NCBI GenBank assembly: GCA_024529925.1
Contig: JAFEUB010000069.1
Coordinates: forward strand, 674,501-738,500
DNA from: Ophthalmolycus amberensis
Lineage: Eukaryota; Chordata; Actinopteri; Perciformes; Zoarcidae
Reading direction: 5' to 3'
Length of the DNA stretch: 64,000 nt
Made by a program: the position numbers and the translations under genes. The notes beneath the pieces are model-generated. The model worked only from the letters and a program-made list of their open reading frames with translations. It searched no databases and had not been told where the DNA came from. This document shows, piece by piece, positions 11,301 through 24,695 of the stretch (position 1 is the stretch's first letter; each line of letters starts with the position of its first letter).

Positions 11301-14300
11301 GAATCACACCAGCTTCCCAGGCCTGTCAGTCCACAGCTCTGGCCTTATGTCGCATATCACTTCCCACTAATTTAAACCTCACTGTGCAATTGCAGTAGAC
11401 GGCAGAAGCAGATAAGGTGCCATTAACCAATAGAAGGTGACATGATGAATGTTATCACCGCTGCTGTTCTGTGAAAGAACGTTTGATTTGTTTGATGTAG
11501 CGTGAAACATGAGGTCTATCATGGTTTGTTCTAGGAAGGACTATTGACACATTGTTAGTGTGATGTAGTGCCTGAGAAAAAATCCATCTCCAGCTGTAGC
11601 ATGGGGTTCAAAGCCTCCTCTCCCAGTGTAGTCAAACACTATTAGAGATACATTATGTAAGGTTCATGTACACCACCAAACTGACAATAAAATCAACATA
11701 CATAAAATCAAGAATATAACACAGTTGTGATGATTTAACATTATCGTGACATACGCCTTTATTTTGAAATTCCCATGGCACGTCCGTCACTAGTTACGTC
11801 AGTGCACCTCCTTCCTCCGGAGCCCAGTAAAAATAATAGTCAAATCATACTTTAGTTGCTTTTTGTGAGTTGACATAGATGTAACCGATGGTGTTAAATG
11901 AGCCCAAGATATTGTCTGTCCATCGCAGGCCCCTGAATGGAATCGAATCAAACCGATGAAACTTGTGATTTGAACCCCTTAGGAAATGGTGCTGGAATGG
12001 TAAGTTGATGAAAAGAGAGTTAGTCGTTTATATCAAAAGCACAAATACAAACATGGATGTCACCTCTTGCACTAAGAGGTTTTGTGATGGAAATCTTTAG
12101 ACCGACATAATGATCAATTCATGAAAAATAAGATATAAAAAAATGGATTAGCGTTAAAGCTGATCATGCTTAGCTGCTGCTCTATATGGAATAATTGCTC
12201 TGTCGATTCATGTGACTCGTGGGTATTTCAGGTCATTATTTCTCGAGTCTTGACAGGTTTCCCTCTGAAAGGGAAATCAACTTTCCTCTTTGTCGTGTCA
12301 TCATCTTATAAATGATCAAATCTCTGCTCTGCAGGTGACCGGCTCAGACTGATAGATTGACAATCACCAATACCTCCCCCTCCCTGCTGCTCCCATGGAA
12401 ACTACACAGGCTTCCCAGGTTCCATATGCCTCCGAATCAATAACTGGATCAATAGAGTGCTGCCCTCATATCATGAACTATTTTTAGTTTCAGCTCAAAA
12501 TGTCACCCTTTATCATGTGAATCAATAGTTCAGACTGTAAAAACATATATTTATAAATAACCCCAGGGCAGGTTAGGTTTTAGGTTACTGCAGCAACTTT
12601 AATCCAGCGCAGCACTGTGGGATTGATTTCAATGCTTTGACTTAATGATAAAAGGTTTCCATTAGCGTAGCTGCCGTGTCTTAGTCAGCAGACTCTTGTT
12701 GAAGTGTGGATGAGGTTAAGACGGGCACTGCAACAAAGATTGTACCTCACTGCGCTGTTGAAAGTATTCTAAGTATCAATAGCAGCTGTAATGAGATGAT
12801 TTAAACTAAGTGTTCAGAAAATACTCGATGCTGTGATCAGTAGAGTGACATTACGTGCTAAATGGTAGACTAGAGGTCTGGAAGTTGGAAACAGAATGAA
12901 GACTTGAAGGTTTACATTAATTGTCCACGGCCGGAGGCATTATTTTTTCGGGCCGATTGTCCGCTTAGTCCATTCTGGTGAACGTGATATCTCGGGGACG
13001 CCTGGAAGGAATTTCCTCAAATTTGGCACAAACGTGCATCTGGGCTCATGGGTAAATTGATTGAGGGTCAAAGGTCACTGTGACCTCACAAAACACAGTT
13101 TTGGCCATAACTCAAGAATTCATATTCTAATTTTGACAACAGGATGAAATGATGAAGTTTTGGACAGACATGGATCTAAACTGCAACTTTACTGGTCGGC
13201 GGAGTCAAACAACCGCGAGGCGGTAATTCTAGTTTGGAATAATTTTAAACCCACATTGTTTACATCCATGTTTGCATTCCAGCAGTCCTCTTCATGCCGT
13301 TGTTGGCAGAATTCTACATTTGCTGGCAAGTTTCCCCACCTGTAGATCAGTCGAAGAGCCTTAATACCCTCAGCATGACCATGTATTGCATCACCATGTG
13401 TGCATGCATGAACTGTTTTTGATTTTATTAATTAGTACTTGCCACTGGGATAAGTCCACGAATGACTTTAACATCAATCTGAGAATTTCATTGCATGTTG
13501 TCCCTCTTGCTGCCAATCCTTTTTTTCTCACCCCTGTGGTCACCAAATAAAGATTGAACAGCAAAGGAAAGATAACTCTTGGGGGTTCACAAGATCACAG
13601 TAAGTTCTGGGATTGGGAAAAGGAAAAATGGAAATGCCAAACCACTTCCCATAGCTCTGAGCAAACTGTGCACGAGGATTGTCAGGAAGAAGGTAAACAG
13701 CTGCTCTGACACATATACAGTCCCAGGGCATCATGCCTTCAGGAATCGGTGCGGCACCTCATACATCTTGGTTGTCTGGCAGACTAGGCAGAAGACAAAA
13801 GAAAAAAACAGTATGAAGCAAAATATTCAGTTTGAAGACTCAAAAAAACACGTGTTCACCTTTCTAAAGGACCCTGAGACTGAAGAAGGATTGAGAAACC
13901 AGTTAACGGAGTCAGATACAAACTAATTCTATATGAGAGTCTGCTTTAAAACAACTAAAACATTGGATAAATGTTTCAGTTGATGCCCGTAGTAAGCATA
14001 CAGCTAAATCTACCTTGGAAAGCTTGGAGCTCTAAAATCCCTCGACAGGCCCAGTCATGGCCCAGACTGGAATGCTCTTGGAAATATGCAGGATGACATC
14101 CTATTGACTCCCAACATCCAAACTGTAGCCAGATTCAGTCAATCATCAGTGTGGGCCAAGAGCCGAAGTCCCCTAATCGAGACTCATTCAAGATGACTCA
14201 AAGCAAAGCAGAAATCCCTGTAATGCTTGACAGAGGTGGTCTCTGATGAGTCTGCTTGTGCAACCGCACATGTGGAAATAATGGGTGAACTATTTGTGTT

Positions 14301-17300
14301 GGCAGCGTGGTGGTAGGTGTACCATGATCGCTGCATTATTTTAAGACATGGAAATGGCACAGTCAGACATGTAGAGACACGCATGCTGTGACAGAGTCAT
14401 GAGAGACAGCTCTGTGCTTGAGGTGCTGCTGGGAGATACATCTCATTGTGAGCTATTCTATAATGACAGGTGATGCTCTGCGTTCAGCAGCTGCCTTCTG
14501 TGGGCTAAACAATGAGGATTCCCTTTCTTAGTGGCTGTACGCTTAAACCTCCATTCAACATGTACACAACATACGCACACTTCATATACGAGCACACATT
14601 TGCTCCTATTACAGTAGCCACAAAGCTGCAGGCTTGCTAATCCCGCCCTGTATATTTTATCCTGATTTGTTTGTTGTCACGATTTACTCGGTTTGAGCCA
14701 CACAGGAGAAAGTGGACAACAAATATAATAAAGATCTCAGAGGTAATTAGGTTGAACCCCTTTTAATGTGTCAAAGTGTTGCTGAAGAGCACGGCCTCAG
14801 GCTTCAGTCGGACAATGAGAGGTGTGAGTAGGTGCTGAAGGGATTTGTAATGGCCGAGGCACAGGATGATGAAAAGAGAGTAAAGACAGATGTGGAGAGG
14901 AGATCTGAGATAGAAAACAGAACAGTAGGTGAGCTAATATGCTTTGTTGAGGTCAGGGGAAAAGCAGAGTCGTGTGATAATTCTCTGTTGGTTCGTCACT
15001 GCGAGCGACTCCTTCCACATAAAATGAGTCATGTGATTTTATGGTTAATTTAAAAATATTGATTAAAAGCACTTTAAAGTGTTGATACTTGCAGTTTTGT
15101 TCACTCCACCGTCTTGTATTGTGTTAATGCGTGAGTTGTCATATTTTTCTCAAGAAGTGAAAACAGTGAGTGTAGCCCTAATGTGTCCCAGCTTTACTGT
15201 TTACAGCACAACTTTAAAATGAATACTTGTACCGCAAATATGAACAATATCCTGCTGGGGGCTTCATGTGTTCATGCATAATGCCTTCTAGCTCCCTGTC
15301 CCTTGAATGATCTCAGTCTACTTCCAGTCAGACTGCTTACCACACATTCCCATCACTGTGGTACGAAAAGCGGGATATAGAGCAAGAAAATACCCTCAAA
15401 TGCTATTGTTCCCTCGTACTGCTTAACTCTCAATACCCCTTTAAATAACATGTCCTTGATAGAAAAATAGATGGGCATTGTTAACAAAATGTTATACGGT
15501 GCCCTTGATAGATCCATTGTGTGTTTGTCAATCATTTGCATTGTCAATATTGGGTGTATTAAATGATAGAAAAACTGGCCCCAAATGTTTCTTTGATGTG
15601 CATTCACACTTTGACAAACATCTTTCAACAAAAGCTAAGAAGTGTCGGCAACAAATGTGCAATTTGCAACAGTGTGGAAACATGTTTTCATAATTTTTGC
15701 GGTCCAGAAATGAACAGATGTTCTGCTTTACTATTGCATTGACAAATGACATAGTGTGTGTGCGCGTGTGTGTGGGGGGTCAGTGGTGTTTTGCAGGATG
15801 TCTCGATGAGTCGATTAACACTGAAAGATCTTTCTGCATAAACAGTGCAAAAATACACATTTTCATTAAGCTGTGTGCATCTGTGCAATCTAGTTTGAGG
15901 GAATTGAAGATGACAGCATGTAAACGCATCCAGATAAGGCAAAAAAGAGAATCTGCTCACCTCTGGATAAATGCAGTGGCATTGTTACCTTTAATTCTTG
16001 CCATTAGCTGTGGACACGCGTTTTTGATTGTCCTTGTTTGTTGAGTATGTCATGCGGTGATTTCTGTGCCTGATAAAGATCTGTGGTCGGTCCAGGTCGG
16101 AACAACATATTCATTTGTTATTGGAGCACCAAACACGTGAACACATTCTACTTTTCCCTGCAGGATCTACTTTTCTAATAGTTTTAGTGCCCTCATCTAA
16201 CCTTGTATTACATTGACCAAATAATAAAGTGTATTCATCTTCGCAAATGTTATTAGTTGTGGATTATTTGTGTCGGTTTGTAAGCTCAAGAGAGAATATT
16301 ATAGTTCTCAGTTTTCACTCTGATATGACCCATGCTATCACTCTGAGTATGGGAGTAGCTGTGCGGTTGATGATTGCTGTCAATATTACAGAGTAAAAAT
16401 GGTGAGCGGACACTGAGATCAGATAACGATGGATGAATGTACGTAAACTCTGTCTCATTACTGACAATAAGAGCAGCATCAATCAGCAAGATTCTTCCCC
16501 TGGTATATTTGTCGTCATCATCATCATCGTCATCATTGTTGATGTTCTTTTTAATTGTATGTTTAAATGCAGCATATGTACACCATTTAAAACCAGGATT
16601 TTTTTCATGTCATTAGCATCCCAGATGAGCTCACATGACACTAGTTGAGGAAGACTGGAAATGTGTTTTCCTGCAGATCTGCTCTTGTTTTGATTTTTGT
16701 GCATCAGAAACTTCAATGAATATTTTCTGTCTTTGCAAGCAAGGCACAGCTAAGCGTTTACTCAATGGTGTGTGTCTTGTGTTTGTCTTTGAGAGAGATG
16801 ACAGCAAAGGGAGCATTTCCCTTTCATGTGCTGGTGTGCAAAGTAGTAGCTTGTTAGGTTAGTAGGTTGCGTGCATCTTTCTAAATGGGTCAGTCAGACA
16901 GAAAGGTTAAAATATTCAAAGTTGTTACCAAGACATACAGAAATTCTTAGATCTTTCACACGCAGCCGTTTACCATCTGTACAAAGACATTAGTGTTCTC
17001 CATATTTGCCTTTTTAGGTTCTTGCCATGCCATGTGTGGCCAGTTATTTGTCCACACATCTACACTTTCATTGTTCACACAGCATCGCGTGAAGTGAGCT
17101 CCACACCCAAGTGTAGAGTTTCTCAACCTTAGGGTTGGGACCTGTTGTGGAGTCATTTGATATGCAGAGACTTATATATATATTGATATTTGTTTCTTCC
17201 CAGTATACTTATTAAACAGTTTTAATCAACAAGTTTTAAAAAACGGTTATATACTTCAAAATCTATTTTGAGCTCCTTTCATGTTTTTGAAAACACAATG

Positions 17301-20300
17301 TAAACGTAAACATTCTAAAATTTAACACGGTAACTTCAGAGATATATTTCAGGAGGATCAGACACACTGTAAAATGAGTTTTCGCTGAAACAAATATATG
17401 TTTTGGTTAACTGATTGTAAATCAAGGGAGCTGCAGGTTTGGGTGATAATTCTCTGTCGGTTCATCACCAGAGGGTTGGTGTTATCGTGAGGTGGTCAGC
17501 TAGATAATTTCTCTAAAGAAGAGCCACCGCTCTGTTGGTCCCTGTTGAACCACAAAAGACACAGTCCAGTGCTATAATAGAGTGACATGTCCTTCCACTC
17601 ACAAACCATCTTTGGCTGTAACCTAATTATTGTTAATTAGGTACAGCTGATCTAATCTGCCATCGGTGATGTTTGACTCAATTAAAGCTGACTTTCATAT
17701 GTTTTGTTTTTTTTGCTCTTTACAAGTAAAAAAAGTGGGGAGAGATTAAGGGTTTGATGAGAAATTTGTTAATGTTGGAAATAAAATCCAGGTATGTTGT
17801 CAACTGCAAACCGGATCCGAAATGGAACCGGCAAACCAAACCGCCCCCCCCCCCAGTGTTAACTTATTAATTACATCTTTCAGAAAATATTGGTACACAA
17901 AGAACAATAGGAATCTTGTTTCGTGTTCCACCCTGCCTGCAGTCTCGGGAGACATATGGCCTAATAAAACTTGGCTGAGCCGCAGCAGTGAAATACAAAA
18001 CCCTCACATCAAACAAACTCTAAGTGAGGCAGAATGTGATGATCTTCTGTTGTTGTGCTGAGGGACGTGTGAATTTGGGAAATGGCGGATATCCACCAGT
18101 AATAAAAGCCGGATATTATAAAACACTGGAGAATCAGCTTGATTAAGATGACATGAGGTGGACGCGTTTCAGTTCATGTCAAGACAGAAAACGCATAACA
18201 TAGGAATTCACCCTTGTGATTTCTTGCAAACAAATACATCTTTCAGTGTCACGGAGTCACTGATGAAAGGAAGCATGGATGCTATTGGGGCTTTCAGTGC
18301 AGTCATCCAATATATCAGTGAGTCAGTTGTGTTTTAAATTCTGGGAACAGGCGCCATTATCTTCTGTGCCGTCTTCCCAAAATGTTTTTTTGTGCCGCCC
18401 ATAAAACGACATCTCCCTTCAAAGAGCGTATGCTTGGACAACTGGGACAAAACTAATTCAACAAGATAATTGCAACCAGGCAGCCAGTGGTGGTTTGGGA
18501 TTTTAAGTTCCAGTGAACTCTACATGAAATGTATTTGATGGGAATAAAATCCGCCCCACTCACCTCTGCCCCCCGACTTTTAGGCAAGTCCTAAAAATAC
18601 CTTCAGTGACATTTTTAAGTCAAATGTGGTGCAAAAGCTTGGATGATTGGCAGATGATTGGACAATGATGCCGACAAAGGGTTAAGTCCCCAGATGAGTT
18701 ATTTTAAGTCACTTTATATTTGTTGATGTGTGTAGCTCAGTTATGGAATATGATGTGAAAGAAAGCAGGCTGAGTAAAAAACTGTTTATTTGGGAAAAAA
18801 CAAACCAATTGGTGAAGGCTTGGTGATGAAAAGATCAAAGAAAACTTGAAAAAAAACAAGAAAAAAACAAGCTTTCCCAGCATAATTGCGGATCAAAAAC
18901 AGCATGCAAGAACAGCTTACTTGCATGTATCAGCATTTACGTATACACATACTTGTCATTGTCGCAGTGCTTTGAGGTTGTCCTTAATTCACATTAGCAG
19001 CATAAAGAGGAAGCACATTTGTATTACACAGTATGAATTATGCAATGTTGCACAGTGACTGCAGAATGGAGAAAAAAAAACGTGTTATATGTATAGTAAC
19101 ATTCAAATCTATACCTGTATGCAGCAGGTGGTGTTACTTAGCATTGGCATTACTGCAGCACACAGCAGAGTCAGTAGTTTAATGCGCAATCTTCCTGTGT
19201 TTAACCAAAAACAATGTTGTAATAGTGCTGTCATGTCAACTCGTATTCGTTAAATTAGTGAAATGTATCTAAAATGTATAAAAACACTTCCAGACTGTGT
19301 GTGACACATGCACTTGGGAAAGTCAACAGCAGGCTGGCAGCAGTGCACGTCAAGATTTGGAAGTATTTTTTGCGTGTAATGTGCTGCTGATTATTTGTCC
19401 TGCTCCAGTCTGTATTCAGTTAGCTTTGCTTAAATCACATCACAAAGAACATGACTTCTTGGCATTAACATCTCCCAGAAGATAATCTACCACTAATCAC
19501 AACGTGCATGGCATCATCAACAAGTCTCATCTAGTCTGTACAGTGTAGGCAGCATGCGGCTCTCGCAGCTTTGTCTTTGTCATAGAGGAACTGCGTTTAA
19601 CGCCTGTTGAGTCTCTCGCCTGTTGCAACAGCGACACGGCTTTGCAACATTGCCAACCTACTCTTATCATGTATTGACACATATAATCAGCCCACCAAAT
19701 CTTTCACTTCCTTCGCCAAATGTTTAGTTGGGGTTTCACAGTTGCTTCCACTTCCTTTTTGGTGTTGCTGCATAGGGTTTTTTTTTTTTTTGTTGTTGTT
19801 AGCAGTTTCTGTCAGTTGTCAAGCAGTACTCCTACAGCTTCCCACGTGTGTACGCGTGACAGTTTACTCATCAGAGAGCTCACTCTGACTCTTTATGTTT
19901 GCTTTTAAGTCTTCTTACATTATTTAGGAGAAAGACATGGTGATACTTGTAGCTTCTGTAAACATAAAGGCTGTATTTATTATACAGTGTCTTCACAAAC
20001 AGAGGAAGAGAAAGATGCATAAAACAACATGCATGATTTATGGCATAATGCAACTCTGTGTGAGTGCACGTAAAAGGTTTTGTTATCTTGCACTTTGGTC
20101 ACTTTTCCTTGCAGATATTTGACTGGACTGAGTGTCAGAGTGGCGCCTGTTCTCTGGAATAGTTGTCTCGCTGAAGTCCATTTGACACAATGTCGGTGAA
20201 AGGCCTAATGGCTCCAGGTAACTCGGTGCAGCCTCGGGTACTTCTTAAAGAGGAAACTCACTAATGGATGTTTAGACAGCATTATTCCCCTGATGAAACT

Positions 20301-23300
20301 TGTCTGAAGACAAACACAAGCTGACTTTACTGCCTTACATTGCTGCCATCATTAACATTTGATTTGATGTTTTCTTGCTCCTGAAACAGAACACATTTAC
20401 ATTTATGTGACTCCTGTAATGCTTCGTAGGTGAATGGCTTAATACTGAAAAACAATGTGGGAAGTTAGAGATTTGTTTTCTGTGGTGTAAAAGTAACTAA
20501 ACAAAGCCTGAGGAGACATTGACATAGTGGACAAATTGATTACATGTTGAAGCTCTTGACAGCGCACACCCACTCTTTCTTCCTCTCTGTATCTCAGATG
20601 GCACAAGCCACCTCCTCACTAACTTCCTAACTGTAGATTGTGAATCAGGGGAATTCCCCTTCAGTGTAGAAACACCAATGCTGCGTTCCAGATAACTAAC
20701 CGAATTTCCAACTTCTGACCTTCAAGCGTTCCAGGTGCACGACGCCAAACATAAACAAAAACCATGGCTGACCGTCACAAATGGTGTTTCTTTGGCATAT
20801 GCACATACTGTTGAACGCTCAGCAGTGTTGTCTCCACATTTTTGGGCATTTTTAGGTTTTTGAATGACTTGTGCACAGAGAAGATAACTTTTAGAGATGT
20901 TTTACCGTGACCAGCTCCCTAATAACACTGGTGACATATTTTTATTACTTTATCAATTGCCATGGAGAACAGGTTTTACTATATGATACTATGTATTTAA
21001 ATTAAATACAGACAAACTTAACGGTGCCTTTTAGTTGGCGTTTTAACATCTACAATGTGCACTTTGTTGTTGTGTGACGTGAGACAACGGCTTCTTCGTG
21101 AATTCGGGGTAGATGGACTTGCACCGAGTTTACAAGTAGAAACTCAGACTTTGAGTGGCGTCCATTGTACTTTTTCTACTAGGAGTTTGAAAATGTCAGC
21201 ATTAGCTTTACAGGATGTGTGATGTGTGGCTTTCAGCAAGGGAGAAACAGTTAGTACGCCTCCCACCACCGTTCAAGCTGAATAGTTAACATGCTGTACT
21301 TTGTTTGTTTAACCCACACATAAAACAGAAATGTAAATACCTCATTATGTATTTTATTCTCATCTTATTCTCGGACGGATTAAGCATGTTTCCCAAAATG
21401 TTGAACTACTCCAGACGAGTAGCATTTATCTCTCTCCCTGCTGTAAACAGTCCGCTCTAAAAGGCCTGTTATCTCTGCGCTGTCTCCTCTCATCCCCGTG
21501 TAATGATCCTTTCAGTGAAACACGATCAGGAAGAAGGAGTTGGAAAGAGTCCTCCAGGACCATGAGACGTAAAATAATGGGTCGTAGAGTGTAGACATCC
21601 ATTACGTGGTCTTGTTTCCAGAAAGACAAAGCAATCATCAGCCCCAAATAGCATCTCATGATGTGTCTCTGGCAGGATGTACCTATTTACACCAACTGGG
21701 TCCAGGTGCTAGAAGATTTGCAGTCATCAGAACATCAACACGAAGAAAAAGGAAATATCTTCATGACCAAAATAGCATTCCATATTTGACATAGGAGATT
21801 TAGATATATAAGTTCAGGTACAAATTGCAGATCAGTGGATGCTGGTGCTAGATGAATGTGTTTGCGCATGTATAAATCCAGTGTACATGCAGCTGTCTGC
21901 AAATGTACTGTATGCATCTGTATGCAGTACATGTGTGAATGTATTTTCTTTTGCTGGATTTATAAGTCTATGAGCACGCTCACGTTATGTTCCTTTCTGC
22001 ACCGACACGATTCTCTGTCCTAAATAATCACCCTGATCCTCGGCAGCTGTATACCGTTTCTGGGCTGCTCTTTAACCGCAGACTGATACATTAATATGCT
22101 CCTGTTTAAGGAGAGCCTGACATCTCATCACTTTTGGGCCCTCACATCTTGCAGTGCTTGGAGAGGACAGTATTTGATTTGTGGCCCTCTCTGCAGGGCT
22201 TCAGGTTTGTCGGGAGGACCATAAGAGGCAGGGTGTCATGCAGCAACGGTAGCGAGGGTGAGGGTGGCCATGTGGAGCCAGAGGGCGAGGAAGATGGCAG
22301 AGCGTCTGAGGATGCATGTCTGTTTGAAATGTTCTGGCAACACCGCGTGATGAACAATGTGTACGATAGCTGCGCGTTGAGCACAAGAGGCATTTGTCAT
22401 CGTGTTTGTTAGTGTGTTTTATGCCAGTAAGCCTCAGATTCATTTTTACTTCAACTATTAATTCAAATAACAGATTGGTGCCAGCATAAGGTCTGTTTGT
22501 TGGTCATGTGCCAAGACAATTAATGGTGGGATTCTTGTCGTAAGAGAGGTTAAGGTCAAATAAGGATATATTTCACTGTTATTTCTGAGGCTTTTGAAAC
22601 ATTTGTATCCACTGCCTCCTATATTGTGCTGACATCCTGGCAAATAGATCTGCTGTAGTTACTAACAACTTAACACAAACACTTAGTAATGGATTTATGA
22701 ATATATGGTGCAACCCAAACCTGGAGATTACATAACTTGATCATGAGTGATTTTCAATTTAAATGTCAAGCATTAATCAGATGATGGAGGAAAAACTGAC
22801 TGACCGTCTGGTTGTGAAATGTTTTGTCGGTCTCCAGCAAACATTATCCTGTGAAAAGGGAACTGGGGCCAAACTGTCTTAACCTGTGTTCAAATCAATC
22901 CTGACTTGGTGTGTGTGTCTGTGTGAGTATTAATATAATCCATAAATATCTAAACTTTTTCCTCAATGCATCAAGCCTATGCAATCAGTGAGAATCCGCC
23001 AGTAATCCTGACTACATCAGTTGTGCAATTGATGAAATTTTGCAGAACCTCCAATACTTCCTTAAAAAAGTAACATCTGGTTATGTTCCACTTTGGACCG
23101 TTACATGTGTACCATTTCTGACACATCTAAGTTGACGACCCTGTTCCAGGGTGTTGGTTTTAAGTTATTATGCCTTCTGAGCTCAACATCTTCTCAGAAG
23201 CATCATACAATGATTGCTGCTATTTTGGGTTTGCAGTCACACAGTCAGCCTCTTCCTCTCTCCTGCTGTTTTTCTCATGGGTGTATCACAATTTGTGAGC

Positions 23301-24695
23301 GACCACATCCGTGTGAGTTTGGCCAGTTAACAAGCGTGGAGAAGACATATCCCTCATGTCATCATGGCTGGCCCCTCTGGTAGTCTGGTTTGGCATCTGC
23401 TCCCTCTGGGCCCTCTCACTCTGTCTCTAGCTTATTTGTTTTTAGTCCAGGCCCTAGCGTCAGGGAAACATTAACGTCCAATGCATAAAAGCACTCAATC
23501 AGCACAGGCCCTGAATTAGGCCACTGTTTGTTGGATATTTCATGGAGGAAATGGAGAATTGTTGATCGAGAAGAGGAGTGAGGTGACAAAGACAGTTGTA
23601 GTTTTGTCATGTAGCATTTTCTGCATCTGTATTCAGGATATTTTTGAAAATTGAAGGCATTGCGTAATTACGTAATGTCCCGGTGATCTTGTAATAGCAG
23701 CGGTAAAACCCAAACACACCCAAGACACCAAAGAAAACCTGCTGGAAGTGTGACAACACCAAGATGTTATGCTCATCTTGTCTGGTAATATCCAAATACT
23801 ATTTTACTCAGTACCTTACATGTAAGCTTCCTAATCCTAGTAATAAATCACCTAAATCACCAGCATAACGTGTCAAAGCTACTGTCCAGACAATATTCCT
23901 CGGAACATAAATTGATCATTTACTAGAGAAGCACACCAGCAAAATCTTAGCTAAGCAGAGAACACAAATGGAGCAATGCAGAAAGGAGGAAAATCTTTTT
24001 TTAAAGAAAGCAGGTGGTGGTATTTAAAGAAGTGGAAGACCTCTCCTCACCCTCACAGATGGTGAGGAGAGAGAGCAAGAATGTTGAGACTAAACTGCAG
24101 ATAAGATAATGCTGAGTTGCTCCTAGGGAGTGAATGTGAAGCACATCCCTGCATGTAGCCTATGTTCACCAAAGTTGCTCTCAGTAAAGGGTTGAGCTCT
24201 GCATCGCTAGAACAAGGCTGCAACATGATTGACCGATAACCAGAATGAAAACTAGCAGGGCTATCTAATCTGGGACAGAACACCAGCAGCGCTCTGTATC
24301 CTGAGCCCTACTGAGGTCTTCAGACACAGCTCTCTTGTATTTTCCAGCCTTTACATTTGTAACCTATGATGATCAGTAAACTGTGTCTAACGCATCTATT
24401 TCTTCAGATTGCAGGCTTTATCAACGCCATTCGCCCATTTTGTGGCGACGCGGAGAACCTGACAGCCTTCCGCTTCTACGCACTGAACCCCATCGTGGAT
24501 CCCTGGGTCTTCATCATCTGCCGCAAGTCTGTGTTCCACCACCTTTACTCTCTGCTGAGCTGCCGCTTCAGCAGAAAAGCTGTGAAGACGAAGGCACACT
24601 GCGCTCTGTCTTTGCCCCTTGACAGTCACATGCAGCGCAACCCCCCAGACGTGACCGTTGCACAGACAAACATGTTCTCCAGCATACATCTGTGA
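8397..24695 (+). CDS. ptgir: Prostanoid GPCR, probable prostacyclin (IP) receptor
   Basis: Rhodopsin-like receptor for a prostanoid at the plasma membrane; the IP receptor binds prostacyclin and couples mainly to Gs and cAMP. Coding exons are 8397-9239 and 24408-24695 (joined in phase 0, about 376 aa; human IP is 386). The N-terminus has four N-glycosylation sequons (Asn 2, 8, 13, 17). Seen in order: AGVVGN in TM1, LVTGLALTDLLGT in TM2, ERC instead of DRY after TM3, the prostanoid-specific loop-2 motif QYCPGTWCF, the exon break straight after SLPLT in TM6, and LTAFRFYALNPIVDPWVF in TM7 with the ligand-contacting Arg. TM7 and the ERCLAISHPY and CNGSV segments fit IP better than EP2 or DP, though the FSLAFC..GKF stretch resembles DP. 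The human PTGIR region (19q13.32) also carries PPM1N and RTN2, which agrees. Odd: it ends SSIHL, without the CaaX box of mammalian IP. Confidence 0.8.
12926..13232. repeat. Dispersed teleost repeat (non-coding, MITE-like)
   Basis: Contains the phrases 'gtgaacgtgatatctcgggg', 'aatttcctcaaatttggcac', 'ggtcaaaggtcactgtgacc' and 'ttttggccataactcaagaa', which I recognise as parts of a very common fish interspersed repeat. Ends are marked roughly by 'ggccggaggcat' and 'gcgaggcggtaattctagtt'. This copy looks internally shortened compared with longer copies. Recognition is from memory; no library search was made. Confidence 0.7.
13065..13086. promoter_or_regulatory. Overlapping DR1 and IR3 nuclear-receptor half-sites
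   Basis: Positions 13065-13077 read gGGTCA-a-aGGTCA, a direct repeat spaced by one base. Positions 13072-13086 read AGGTCActgTGACCT, a perfect palindrome with a three-base spacer, identical to the estrogen-response-element consensus. The two share the middle half-site. The element is part of the dispersed repeat at 12926-13232, so it came with the repeat. Whether any receptor binds here is unknown. Confidence 0.45.
14967..14999 (+). repeat. Short dispersed repeat, copy 1
   Basis: 'gtgataattctctgttggtt' followed by 'cgtcac' here is nearly matched by 'gtgataattctctgtcggtt' plus 'catcac' at 17441-17467. The flanks do not align clearly, so only a short core of a degenerate element is recognisable. 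Confidence 0.4.
17441..17470 (+). repeat. Short dispersed repeat, copy 2
   Basis: Second copy of the core described at 14967-14999, differing at two or three positions over about 26 bases. Both lie in the ptgir intron in the same orientation. Confidence 0.4.
20690..21190. repeat. Possible degenerate DNA-transposon remnant
   Basis: Starts with 'gctgcgttccag', and its right part has 'cagactttgagtggcgtcca'. Both phrases resemble a non-autonomous element often seen in fish genomes. No convincing terminal inverted repeat or target-site duplication was found, so both ends and the assignment are uncertain. Confidence 0.25.

Larger units (their letters stand above)
9240..24407 (+). other. Long ptgir intron, no coding content seen
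   Basis: Begins gtgagt at 9240 and ends tcttcag at 24407. Apart from the dispersed repeats listed separately, it holds A+T-rich sequence with scattered short ORFs and no recognisable exon, RNA gene or intact transposon. The intron interrupts the gene at the end of TM6, the position known for the prostanoid receptor family. Confidence 0.75.

Noticed and set aside
8397..24695. Calling the receptor EP2 (ptger2) or DP (ptgdr)
   Set aside because: QYCPGTWCF is shared by all of these, but ERCLAISHPY, CNGSV and AFRFYALNPIVDPWVF match IP better and gene neighbours agree with PTGIR. Kept as an alternative, not excluded.
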